Assembly: GCA_903897145.1 (NCBI GenBank)
Contig: CAIUAN010000043.1
Location: forward strand, 16,987-80,986
Length of the DNA: 64,000 nt
Direction of reading: 5' to 3'
From: an uncultured Bacteroidia bacterium
GTDB taxonomy: Bacteria; Bacteroidota; Bacteroidia; Bacteroidales; Prolixibacteraceae
Of this stretch, positions 8,726 to 17,195 are shown in pieces; within the stretch, counting starts at the first letter, position 1, and each line of letters starts with the position of its first letter. The translations under genes were made by a program, and so were the position numbers. The notes under the pieces are model-generated. The model had not been told where the DNA came from and made no database searches. It was given only the letters and a program-made list of their open reading frames with translations.

Positions 8726-9631
8726 TTAACTAATTTCTGATCGGCTAGGTGCTGATGCTTGCGCTCCCATTCGTGTTACTGAGATAGAGGCGGCTTTGCA
8801 GGCAAATTCCACCGCTTCTTTAAGATCCAGACCTTCTGAGATGGCCACTGCTAGGGCTCCATTAAATACATCTCCAGCAGCCGTTGTGTCGACAGCCTCT
8901 ACTTTTGGAGCACTTACGATAATCGCTTTATTGTCATTAAATACCAAGGCTCCTTTGCTACCCATCGTGATAACAATAACGCGGATACCTTTGTTGGCCA
9001 GATAACGTGCTGCCGTTTCAGCAGAAGTAAAATCGGTTACAGGAATGCCAGAAATTAGCTCTGCCTCAGTTTCATTTGGCGTGATCATATATAGTTTTGA
9101 CAACAACGAATCTGATAATTTCGTTGCTGGAGCTGGATTAAGGATAACCTTAATAGCTGCTTTGGAGGCTATTTCTGTAGCATATTCCACCGTCTCTAAC
9201 GGAATTTCCAGTTGCATTAAAATCAAGTTTGACTGCAGAATATCTTCTTTTGCATCATCTATCTCCTTCGTAGTAAGAGAGCCATTTGCCCCAGATGCTA
9301 CGACGATGCAGTTCTCCCCATGTTGATCGACTGTAATTAATGCAATGCCTGAAGGATGCGTAGGATCGATCGTCAGATGCTTTGTGTTAATATTGTCAGC
9401 TTCAAATAGCGCCTTGGCTTGTTGCCCAAAAATATCATTGCCAACTTTTGCCACTAGGCTTACGTTTCCGCCCAGACGAGCTGCAGCAACAGCTTGATTG
9501 GCCCCTTTCCCTCCAGGATTCATGAAGAAATCGCCCCCGAGAATAGTCTCGCCAGGAGCAGGTAACTTAGAGGCCTTAATGACCATATCGGTATTACTAC
9601 TTCCGATAACAGTTATCTTATTTGCCCTCAT
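8726..9631 (-). CDS. rbsK: Ribokinase
   Basis: PfkB-family kinase, 301 residues, phosphorylating D-ribose at O5 with ATP. Substrate-binding motif NPGGKGANQA (about 38-47) and catalytic anion-hole/base motif DTTAAGD (248-254, base D254) are intact; length is typical. Its ATG overlaps the stop of the upstream GH57 gene (ATGA, 9631-9628), so its translation is probably coupled to that gene. Downstream lie the ADP-ribosylglycohydrolase and the permease, making a ribose-handling trio at the end of a glycogen cluster. Other PfkB substrates (deoxyribose, nucleosides) cannot be excluded, but the motif set is that of RbsK. Confidence 0.92.
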   Translation of the reverse strand: MRANKITVIGSSNTDMVIKASKLPAPGETILGGDFFMNPGGKGANQAVAAARLGGNVSLVAKVGNDIFGQQAKALFEADNINTKHLTIDPTHPSGIALITVDQHGENCIVVASGANGSLTTKEIDDAKEDILQSNLILMQLEIPLETVEYATEIASKAAIKVILNPAPATKLSDSLLSKLYMITPNETEAELISGIPVTDFTSAETAARYLANKGIRVIVITMGSKGALVFNDNKAIIVSAPKVEAVDTTAAGDVFNGALAVAISEGLDLKEAVEFACKAASISVTRMGAQASAPSRSEIS

Positions 9632-11031
9632 TTTTTTGGAGCGGCTTTCTTGCTTTTCACAGCTTTTGGTTTTACTGTATCAGCAGGTTTTGCTGGAGCC
9701 TTTTTTGCTTTTGTCTCTTTAGTCTCCTTCAAAGTGACCTCCTTTTGGATTTTTTTTAATTCTTGCTCTGCTAGTTCTAGCTTTTTTGAATTAGCTTGAA
9801 ACAATTCCCGTAGACTTTCTAGTTCTTGATGTTTCTCATCTTCAGGAATAATAGCGTTGAGCCGAATCTTAAAATCACTTAGGATGTTCATGTAATTTAT
9901 AAAGGCCTCATACGGTGTTCCGTATGGGTTAAAATATTTATGCACTTCTCCATCTGAGAAAAATTTAGTGCACATGTAATAGAAATGATCAATTGTCTGG
10001 AGATAGTTCCAATCTTTTAATAAGGCAGCGTCCTGGCATTGAGCCATCCGATCTTTTAAAAGATAGAGTTTTTCAAAGGCTTCTTTTTGAAGTTCATTCC
10101 CTAGCCAAGCTGAGAGGTCTCGTTCTTCGTCTGCCCAAGAGATCGGATACAGCACATGAACGGAGGATATGGGTTGGAGTGAGGCAACTACTTCTGAAGG
10201 TGTGGAAAACTTTAATTCTCCGGTTTTTAATACGGCCTCAGGGAGATGCTTGAGGAAATCAAAAATGCCAGATTTCTTAGTATGCAACTGTCCAAAAGTT
10301 TCATAGTTAATGAATATGGTAACCACCTCTTCTTCTTTCGGTAAGGCAACCATCCATCCGGCATACTTTTCGGCTGTCAGTGGATATTCATTCCATCCTT
10401 TATTCGAAAATTTAAAGGAGAGGTCATCACTAAACCTAAAATTACGCATCAGAACTTTAAGTCTTGGATTGATCGTATTGCAATATAAATAGTTTGGACT
10501 CTTCCAGCCCAGAACATGTTTTGCACCTTCCGTGATCATGGCCTCAAAGCCCATTTTTTGCACGCGGTCACCAATTTCATCCGAATAGATGAGCTCTGTA
10601 TTGCGGAAAACTTTCGGCTTATAGCCAAAGAGTTCTTCGATCAAATCGTCGTGCGCTTTAACTTGAGATTCAAAAAGATCACCGTCTTTTAATGAGGCCA
10701 TTGAATTGGCATAGGTCTCAGACAGAAATTCAACACATCCCGTAGAGGCTAAATGAGCGAACGAATCAATAACTTCAGGTGCATAAAGTTTAAACTGATC
10801 GATCACAGTTCCAGATAAGGAGAAAGTGACTTTAAAGGCTCCCTTATGTTTGATAATTAAATCATGGATAAGCTTATTAGCAGGCAAATAAACATGATCA
10901 GCCACTTTGCGCATAAAGGTCTCATTGGCAAAATCGTCGTAATAATAGGCATCATTACCAATGTCGAAAAATCGATATTTGCGGTATCTAAATGGCTGAT
11001 GTATCTGAAAGTTAAGACAAACTGATTTCAT
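9628..11031 (-). CDS. Glycoside hydrolase family 57 (alpha-amylase-like), with lysine-rich tail
   Basis: GH57 (beta/alpha)7-barrel protein, predicted cytoplasmic, acting on alpha-glucan (glycogen). The start is taken at ATG 11031 because the protein then opens with MKSVCLNFQIHQPF, the GH57 motif-1 HQP. The longer frame, to 11103, would run into the upstream gene. The predicted nucleophile is E146 in FRNTELIYS. At the position where relatives carry an aspartate before YETFG, this protein has FINYETFG (N242), so the general acid/base may be missing. The last 45 or so residues are Lys/Ala/Pro-rich (KAKKAPAKP, KSKKAAPKK), after a coiled-coil-like stretch. It sits 5 bases after the GT4 synthase-like gene and overlaps rbsK. 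Confidence 0.85.
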   Translation of the reverse strand: MKSVCLNFQIHQPFRYRKYRFFDIGNDAYYYDDFANETFMRKVADHVYLPANKLIHDLIIKHKGAFKVTFSLSGTVIDQFKLYAPEVIDSFAHLASTGCVEFLSETYANSMASLKDGDLFESQVKAHDDLIEELFGYKPKVFRNTELIYSDEIGDRVQKMGFEAMITEGAKHVLGWKSPNYLYCNTINPRLKVLMRNFRFSDDLSFKFSNKGWNEYPLTAEKYAGWMVALPKEEEVVTIFINYETFGQLHTKKSGIFDFLKHLPEAVLKTGELKFSTPSEVVASLQPISSVHVLYPISWADEERDLSAWLGNELQKEAFEKLYLLKDRMAQCQDAALLKDWNYLQTIDHFYYMCTKFFSDGEVHKYFNPYGTPYEAFINYMNILSDFKIRLNAIIPEDEKHQELESLRELFQANSKKLELAEQELKKIQKEVTLKETKETKAKKAPAKPADTVKPKAVKSKKAAPKK

Positions 11032-11036
11032 ATCAT

Positions 11037-12338
11037 TTAATTTTTGACTGTTTTTAATGCCGATAAATAGACTTTGTGAACATGTTCTGCCGAATGTTTC
11101 CATTGGAGACTGTCAACTTCTTCTTTCCCATGTTTTTTAAACATGGCTGATAAGGCTGGGTATTTGAGTATCCCATAGATAGCATCTGCCATTGCATTGA
11201 TATCCCAGAAATCAACTTTAATGGCATGTGTAAGAATCTCCGCAACACCCGACTGTTTTGAAATAATGGTTGGAACATCTGACATCATGGCTTCTAAGGG
11301 TGAGATGCCAAAAGGCTCAGAAACAGATGGCATCACATAGACATCGCTCATCCGAAACATATCAAACACGTCGTCGCCATGCAGGAAGCCAGTGAAATGA
11401 AAGCGATCTGCAATGCCAAGTCGGGCAGCACGACGGATCATTTTCTCCATCATATCGCCATTTCCTGCCATAACAAAATGGACATTGTCTGTTCGTTTTA
11501 GTACTTGATAGGCCGCTTCCACAAAATATTCAGGTCCTTTTTGCATCGTAATACGACCTAAAAAGGTGACAATTTTCTTTTTTATTCCTCGTCCAGAATC
11601 TTGATTTTCCGGTTTTTCTACTGGCTCGACAGCATTGTAGACCGTTGTAATCTTTGATGGATCAATTCCGTATTTCTCAATGACGATGTTGCGGGTTAGG
11701 TTACTGACGGTAATAATCTGATCGGCGATCTCCATCCCTTCTCGTTCTAGGGCATAAACCTTTGGATTGACACTTCCGCCACTACGATCGAAGTCCGTGG
11801 CATGAACATGAATGACCAGAGGCTTGCCGCTTACTCGCTTAGCAGCAATGCCTGCAGGATATGCAAGCCAGTCGTGGGCATGGATAACATCAAAGTCATA
11901 TTCTTGTCCGATTTGTTCAGCAACAATGGCATAATTGGCAATCTCGTCGAGTAGTCCGTTTCCGTATTTCCCGGTAAAGGGGAGCTTTCCTTCTGAATCG
12001 GTCTCAATAAATCGGGTGTGTGAAGAGAAACGTTGTTCGGTAAGTTTCCAAAATTCTTCGGGGGAAGAATAGGGGACTAGATTAGACTCAACTTCTAACG
12101 TTGTTACTTTATGATTTTTTGTGGCGAGATGTATTCGTTTTTGAGAGATGGATATTTCGTTCGCACCGATGATCTTTTTAACAGCTGAATTGTCTTCGTC
12201 TCCATAAGCTTTAGGCACAACAAAAAGAACCTCAACATCGGCAATTTGTGCCAATCCTTTAGTTAGACCGTAACTTGCTGTGCCGAGCCCTCCACTAATG
12301 TGCGGCGGAAACTCCCATCCAAACATTAAAACTTTCAT
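11037..12338 (-). CDS. GT4-type glycogen synthase-like glycosyltransferase
   Basis: 433-residue GT-B glycosyltransferase. The N-terminal domain starts MKVLMFGWEFPPHISGGLG, whose Gly-rich loop after PPH/SGG binds the nucleotide sugar. The C-terminal domain has GRITMQKGPEYF and the retaining-GT signature SEPFGISPLEAM with the E-x7-E pattern. Bacteroidota often carry this GT4 enzyme next to GH57 and the debranching enzyme, where it is annotated as glycogen synthase; a role in alpha-glucan synthesis is inferred from that context. The donor (UDP- or ADP-glucose) cannot be told from sequence. It lies 54 bases downstream of the debranching enzyme. Confidence 0.85.
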   Translation of the reverse strand: MKVLMFGWEFPPHISGGLGTASYGLTKGLAQIADVEVLFVVPKAYGDEDNSAVKKIIGANEISISQKRIHLATKNHKVTTLEVESNLVPYSSPEEFWKLTEQRFSSHTRFIETDSEGKLPFTGKYGNGLLDEIANYAIVAEQIGQEYDFDVIHAHDWLAYPAGIAAKRVSGKPLVIHVHATDFDRSGGSVNPKVYALEREGMEIADQIITVSNLTRNIVIEKYGIDPSKITTVYNAVEPVEKPENQDSGRGIKKKIVTFLGRITMQKGPEYFVEAAYQVLKRTDNVHFVMAGNGDMMEKMIRRAARLGIADRFHFTGFLHGDDVFDMFRMSDVYVMPSVSEPFGISPLEAMMSDVPTIISKQSGVAEILTHAIKVDFWDINAMADAIYGILKYPALSAMFKKHGKEEVDSLQWKHSAEHVHKVYLSALKTVKN

Positions 12339-12392
12339 CTTATAATCGCTGAGTTGTGAAACATTTTTTATATCAATCGACAGCTACTTATT

Positions 12393-14333
12393 CTAAATTT
12401 TATAGTTCTCAAGCGCCGAAATAGCACTCAATACTCCACCTACATTCCAGGCTTGCGAAATTGCTCCTCTAGCCGTGTAAGGTGGATTTCCCTCATATAC
12501 CTCAGAAAGTGTTCCTAAACAGTGTTCTGACATCTCTTCCTCGAATACCGCCATTATCTGCTTTAATAGGGATAACCCACCTGCTTTATGCACTTCAAGA
12601 TAGGTTTTCACAAAAGGATAGATTAAGAAAGGAAAAACACTACCCATATGCAGTGTCGCAGATCGTTGATCAACATTCCCTTCGCAAGTTCCTTTGTAGT
12701 GCAAGTCGTTTGGAGCTAAAGTTCGAAGTCCTCGCGGCGTAAGCAGCTCGTTTCGAACCTTACTTAAAATCATCTTTTTCTGTTCTCTACTTAAAGGCGA
12801 ATAGGCGCAGGCAGCGGCAAGCAACATATTTGGACGAACAGCCCAATCGGTATAATTGCCATCAACAAAGTCAGCCAGATATTCGTGGGTGTCATCCCAG
12901 AAAGTATCCAGAAATGATTGGGCTATTGTTGAGGGCAGTTCTGACCATTCACCAATGAACTTTTTATCTTTAGCTGCTTCTGCAAGATCTAGTGCAAAGC
13001 AGACCGCATTATACCATAAGGCATTAATTTCAACCGCTAGACCACCTCGTTGTGTTACTGGACTTCCATCGATATAAGCATCCATCCAGGTGAGTGCAAC
13101 CCCATCTTTCTTCGCATAAATAAGTCCGTTAGGCTCCATATGAATATAAAAATGGGTCCCATTTTTATAGCTTGATAAGATCTCTTTTAGAGCAGAGCCA
13201 TAATTTTTCCATAACGTCTTTTTATCGCTAAATGGAACGAGCTCTTGAATAGCGCTGAAGGCCATTAGGGGTGCATCCGCAGCATCGTAATCGCTTGGAA
13301 TTCCAACATATTTAGGCAGTAACCCGTCTTTTAAGCGGCTTAGATTTGTGGCTAAAATTGCTTCGTAACTTGACACCTCTTTTTTGGTAAGCAGGATGCC
13401 TGGCAAAGCGAAAAAGGTCTGCCTAGGGATCGATTCATACCAAGGAAATCCAGCGATTAAATCCTGTCCGTCCTTCCGATCTGATCGAAACTGCTGGGCG
13501 GAGTTAAGCAGACAATTAACGAAACTATCTCGTGGGAGTCGACTCTCTTTTTCAGTCTCGTAATGCTTGTAAAGATTCTTAGGATCACAAAGTTCTGTTG
13601 AGGCGGAGAAGAATATCGATTCCCCCTTTTTTATGTCTAGTTCAAAATAACCTGGAACTAAAAGGTCTTCTTGATATTCATAACCTCTTGAACGCTCTTT
13701 TATGTACTCAATATTTAGTGACCAATCTGGAACAGGAACAAAGTCAGGCTCTTTTGAAAATTGCATATAGAGGTTTGGAAAGCCATCATAAAGTTTCATC
13801 ATGATCCCATTTTTCACTTTGGCATATTTGCTATTCGCAACCATATTAGCCTTGGTAAGTTGGTGTACATTTCGAAAGGCAAGAAAGGGTTTAAAACGCA
13901 AGGTGGTTGGACTATTGGCTTCCTCTAAGGTGTACTTTACAATCACTTGGTTGGAATTTTCCACAAGCATTCGAGTCTTGGTAAGTATTACACCACCAAC
14001 ACGATAAGTTACTTTTGGAATCGTCTCAATCTCAAAGTTGCGAATGTATTTATGCCCTTTAGGCTCGTAAAATTCACCAGGATACTTATGAATTCCTAAA
14101 TTAAATTGGGTGTCATGTTGTATAATTGATTCATCAATAGAGGAGAGTAAGACATACTTTCCACCGTCGAGTTCGTCAAGTTGAACAATAAGCATTCCAT
14201 GATATTTTCGGGTATTGCAACCGGAAATAGTTGAGGAAGAGTAGGCGCCTAAACGGTTAGTTCGCAGAAATTCGCGCTGTAGAGAGTATTCCAGGTTTAC
14301 CAGTTCCTCCTTATCGAATTTTAGGTAACTCAT
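12393..14333 (-). CDS. Glycogen debranching enzyme (amylo-alpha-1,6-glucosidase type)
   Basis: 646-residue cytoplasmic enzyme predicted to hydrolyse alpha-1,6 branches left in glycogen. The N-terminal beta-sandwich domain (about 1-280) contains LGAYSSSTISGCNTRKYHG, the typical entry motif of bacterial debranching enzymes. The C-terminal (alpha/alpha)6 domain (about 290-640) contains WYNAVCFALD, TLHMGSVFPFL and the terminal SQAWNVGGVL motif. Length fits the two-domain bacterial form, which lacks the 4-alpha-glucanotransferase half of the eukaryotic enzyme. It heads the glycogen set (debranching enzyme, GT4, GH57). Confidence 0.9.
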   Translation of the reverse strand: MSYLKFDKEELVNLEYSLQREFLRTNRLGAYSSSTISGCNTRKYHGMLIVQLDELDGGKYVLLSSIDESIIQHDTQFNLGIHKYPGEFYEPKGHKYIRNFEIETIPKVTYRVGGVILTKTRMLVENSNQVIVKYTLEEANSPTTLRFKPFLAFRNVHQLTKANMVANSKYAKVKNGIMMKLYDGFPNLYMQFSKEPDFVPVPDWSLNIEYIKERSRGYEYQEDLLVPGYFELDIKKGESIFFSASTELCDPKNLYKHYETEKESRLPRDSFVNCLLNSAQQFRSDRKDGQDLIAGFPWYESIPRQTFFALPGILLTKKEVSSYEAILATNLSRLKDGLLPKYVGIPSDYDAADAPLMAFSAIQELVPFSDKKTLWKNYGSALKEILSSYKNGTHFYIHMEPNGLIYAKKDGVALTWMDAYIDGSPVTQRGGLAVEINALWYNAVCFALDLAEAAKDKKFIGEWSELPSTIAQSFLDTFWDDTHEYLADFVDGNYTDWAVRPNMLLAAACAYSPLSREQKKMILSKVRNELLTPRGLRTLAPNDLHYKGTCEGNVDQRSATLHMGSVFPFLIYPFVKTYLEVHKAGGLSLLKQIMAVFEEEMSEHCLGTLSEVYEGNPPYTARGAISQAWNVGGVLSAISALENYKI

Positions 14334-14431
14334 ACTTCATGTTTTAAATTACATTCTTTTAATTGTCTGCAATGGTCTTTAGTCGCTGCAGTCAACGATA
14401 AAAATAGATAAAGGTATTGTCAACTAAAAAT

Positions 14432-15427
14432 TTAAATTCCTATTTTTTCCTGAAACAGTTTTTCAACCGAACCAAGTTCAAGATGAGGATATTGTATTTT
14501 TAACTGATTAATTTTTTCAAGTTGCAAGGTGATAAAATCTCGATAGACTTTTTCGCTTGCATTAAACGGTCTGTGTTTAGCTGCTTGAAGTAATTTTTCA
14601 ATGGCCTCTTTGACTTGTTGGCTATCTTTTTCAAGGAAGACCGCACTAAATTTTTCTCTAAAATACTCAAGAGCCAGCTCGCTTGGATGAACCATGTCGT
14701 TCGCATAAAAGCGATAATCCCGAAGCTCATCCAGCTGCAATTCATAGGCAGGAAAGTATGAAATTAGCTCATTTCCAAAATGTTTGATTAGCTCGTCTAT
14801 CGCAAGAAGGAGAGATGATTTGCTCAGTTGATTCTCATGCGCCCCATCTTGAAGATGACGAATTGGACTAACGGTAAAAACAAGGTGCAGATTCGGATTA
14901 AAGGCTTTTAATTGGTCAATTATTTCGATCCACTCTGCTTTTATTTGGTTAACCGATAATCGGTAATGGTCGAACTCCGACGCTGGTAACTTGTGACAAT
15001 TGGAGACAACTGCACCCAATTTTTTGAATTCAAAAACCCAGGCTGTTCCGAAGGTTATAAAAAGATGCGAGGCTTGCTTTAGTCTATTATAAGCCTCGAG
15101 CGATTGATTGTTGATTTGATCAAGAACAGTTTGAGGGTTGGAATTTGAGAAGCTACTATGGTGTGAAAAGCTATGAAATAAGCCTTCTCTCTCGAATAAA
15201 TCTTGATCTGTAAATTTTTTTTGTGTGATAATATGTTTTAGACAATTAGCTATCGATGACGGGTTGTATAAAATTCCAAAGGGATTAACCGTAATAGGCA
15301 TGCAGCACTCCTGAAGATTGCGTCCAATGTTTTCTGAGAAACATGAACCAATCATCATCGATTGGGTATGGTAACTTATTTTAGTCCCCGACTCATTTAG
15401 TGCTACTGGGGTATTGAATTTAACCAT
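14432..15427 (-). CDS. GSCFA domain protein
   Basis: 331 residues. The family is named for the G-S-C-F-[SA] motif, here MIGSCFSENIG near residues 26-36, followed by NPFGILYNP. A second conserved block, DMVHPSELALEYF near residue 240, matches the catalytic DxxH of SGNH-type esterases. A GDSL/SGNH-like hydrolase fold is therefore plausible, with the serine in GSCFS as candidate nucleophile. No signal peptide is seen. The substrate is unknown in the family. It lies between queG (52 bases upstream) and the debranching enzyme (98 bases downstream). Confidence 0.88.
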   Translation of the reverse strand: MVKFNTPVALNESGTKISYHTQSMMIGSCFSENIGRNLQECCMPITVNPFGILYNPSSIANCLKHIITQKKFTDQDLFEREGLFHSFSHHSSFSNSNPQTVLDQINNQSLEAYNRLKQASHLFITFGTAWVFEFKKLGAVVSNCHKLPASEFDHYRLSVNQIKAEWIEIIDQLKAFNPNLHLVFTVSPIRHLQDGAHENQLSKSSLLLAIDELIKHFGNELISYFPAYELQLDELRDYRFYANDMVHPSELALEYFREKFSAVFLEKDSQQVKEAIEKLLQAAKHRPFNASEKVYRDFITLQLEKINQLKIQYPHLELGSVEKLFQEKIGI

Positions 15428-15479
15428 TTATCCTTTGAAATAGATGTCAATTATTCTATCTCCTAAAGATACAATTAAA

Positions 15480-16412
15480 TTATTTAGTTAGGTAGTCGAT
15501 GTTGCGCTTTAAACGTGTATATCCTGCTCTCTCAAAGGCCGTTTTCTTAAATCTCACATGATAATCTTCAGGGCTTAGTTCAGACCATTCTACTTTAGTC
15601 ATCTCTAAAAGTCCAGGAATTGGCTTGAAATCATCGCTTTTATTGGGGGTAATGACTTTATTCCATGGACACACATCCTGACAGATATCACAGCCAAAGA
15701 TTCGATTTTCTAAATTTGCTTGAATGTCGGTAGGTGCCTCTTCTTTGTTTTCAATGGTGTGGTAAGAGATGCATTTTGTGGCATCTATAACCCGATCGGC
15801 AACGATTGCCTTTGTTGGACAGGCATCGATACATTTAGTACAAGTTCCACAATGATCGCTCGTAAATGGGGTGTCATAAGCTAGCTCAAGGTCTATAATT
15901 AGCTCAGCAATAAAGACATATGAGCCATGATATTTGTTGATTAATAGGGAATGCTTTCCAATCCAACCTAAGCCAGCTGCTTTAGCAAGTGCGCGTTCTA
16001 GAACCGGTGCTGAATCGACAAATCCTCTCCCTTGGCACGGTGAAACCTCTGATTGGATGTATGTTAAAAGTTCATTAAGTTTTTCCCTGACCACAAAATG
16101 ATAATCTCTTCCGTAGGCATATTTTGAGATAATGGGTGCGGAAGGATCAGCTTGTTGCTGGGTTGGAAAATAATTGATAAGCAAAGAGACCACGGACTTT
16201 GACCCCTCTTCTAGTTTCCCTGGATCGAGCCGTTTTTCGAGGTTGTTTGCCATATAGGCCATATTCCCATGCATCTGGTTTATCAACCATTTTTGCAAGG
16301 GTTCACGCTCTTCTTCTAGCGCTCGGACTTGTGATATACCACACTCTGCAAAGCCAAGTTCTAAAGCCTTTTGTTTAATTAGCTGGCTATATGTTTGGCG
16401 AGAGTGATCCAT
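15480..16412 (-). CDS. queG: Epoxyqueuosine reductase QueG
   Basis: 310-residue cobalamin- and [4Fe-4S]-dependent enzyme for the last step of queuosine synthesis, reducing epoxyqueuosine at tRNA position 34. Two ferredoxin-like clusters are visible: C188-C191-C194-C198 (CGTCTKCIDACP) and C241-C244-C248 (CDICQDVCPW), completed by C214. The proposed proton donor, an aspartate, is in GFVDSAPVLER (D133). The size is that of the short form without C-terminal HEAT-like repeats. It follows sufT by 15 bases, so this Fe-S client is made with the cluster-assembly operon. Confidence 0.95.
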   Translation of the reverse strand: MDHSRQTYSQLIKQKALELGFAECGISQVRALEEEREPLQKWLINQMHGNMAYMANNLEKRLDPGKLEEGSKSVVSLLINYFPTQQQADPSAPIISKYAYGRDYHFVVREKLNELLTYIQSEVSPCQGRGFVDSAPVLERALAKAAGLGWIGKHSLLINKYHGSYVFIAELIIDLELAYDTPFTSDHCGTCTKCIDACPTKAIVADRVIDATKCISYHTIENKEEAPTDIQANLENRIFGCDICQDVCPWNKVITPNKSDDFKPIPGLLEMTKVEWSELSPEDYHVRFKKTAFERAGYTRLKRNIDYLTK

Positions 16413-16427
16413 AAGGGGACATAAATG

Positions 16428-16730
16428 CTACATAAATCCTAATTCCAGTCGGGCCTCTTCCGACATCATCGATTTCTCCCAGGCGGGTTCAAATGTTAGT
16501 TCAATTTTGCAGGTCTCAACCCCTTCGACCTTGTTTGTCATATACTCGACATCAGCCAAAATCATGTCAGCAGCAGGACAGTTTGGCGCAGTTAAGGTCA
16601 TCAGGATTTGAGCCTCATTTTCAGCTACATCGACACTGTAGACCAGCCCTAGATCATAAATATTAACTGGAATCTCTGGGTCAAATACCTCTTTAAGGTT
16701 TTCAATAATTAAATCTATTCTTGGATCCAT
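16428..16730 (-). CDS. sufT: SufT-like Fe-S assembly protein (MIP18/DUF59 family)
   Basis: 100-residue single-domain protein of the MIP18 (DUF59) family that helps mature Fe-S proteins. The hallmark DPEIPVNIYDLGLVY lies at 17-31 and the conserved cysteine is C51 in TAPNCPAAD. The gene is 2 bases after sufE and is the last suf gene before queG, as in many Bacteroidota. PaaD (ring-hydroxylation) is a relative, but no paa genes are nearby. Confidence 0.9.
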   Translation of the reverse strand: MDPRIDLIIENLKEVFDPEIPVNIYDLGLVYSVDVAENEAQILMTLTAPNCPAADMILADVEYMTNKVEGVETCKIELTFEPAWEKSMMSEEARLELGFM

Positions 16731-16732
16731 TT

Positions 16733-17164
16733 TTAATTGTTTTTAGTTGAAATTTTCTCGTAAGCCAAGGCGTAAAGTTTCATTTGTTTAACCATGGCCA
16801 AGAGTCCATTAGAGCGTGTGGGTGAGAGATGTTGACGTAATCCAATCTCGTCGATAAAACGAGGTTCAGAAGCTAAAATCTCGTGTGGAGTTCTACCTGA
16901 ATAGATTTTCAGTAGAAGTGCCACCAATCCTTTTACGATTAATGCATCACTTTCCGCTTCAAAGGTGATAGTCCCGTCTAGATATTCTTGATGAAGCCAG
17001 ACTCTCGACTGACATCCACGAATTAGGTTTTCATCGACTTTGTATTGGACATCTATAGGGGCCATTTCGTTTCCTAATTCAATGAGTAGGCTATACTTAT
17101 CCATCCAGTCTTCAAATCCTGCAAAGTCGTCGATTATCTCTTGTTGTATTTCATCTATAGTCAT
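16733..17164 (-). CDS. sufE: Cysteine desulfuration protein SufE
   Basis: 143 residues. It takes the persulfide from SufS and passes it to the SufBCD scaffold. The acceptor cysteine is C51 in IRGCQSRVWLH, the family signature. It sits between sufS (31 bases upstream) and sufT (2 bases downstream). Length is standard. Confidence 0.95.
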   Translation of the reverse strand: MTIDEIQQEIIDDFAGFEDWMDKYSLLIELGNEMAPIDVQYKVDENLIRGCQSRVWLHQEYLDGTITFEAESDALIVKGLVALLLKIYSGRTPHEILASEPRFIDEIGLRQHLSPTRSNGLLAMVKQMKLYALAYEKISTKNN

Positions 17165-17195
17165 TCGATAGGTCTATTGAAAGTTATTATGCCAA

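Noticed and set aside
14399..14423. TTGACA and TATTTTTA on the minus strand before the debranching-enzyme gene as a promoter
   Set aside because: The spacing of 11 bases is too short for either the Bacteroidota or the E. coli type promoter.
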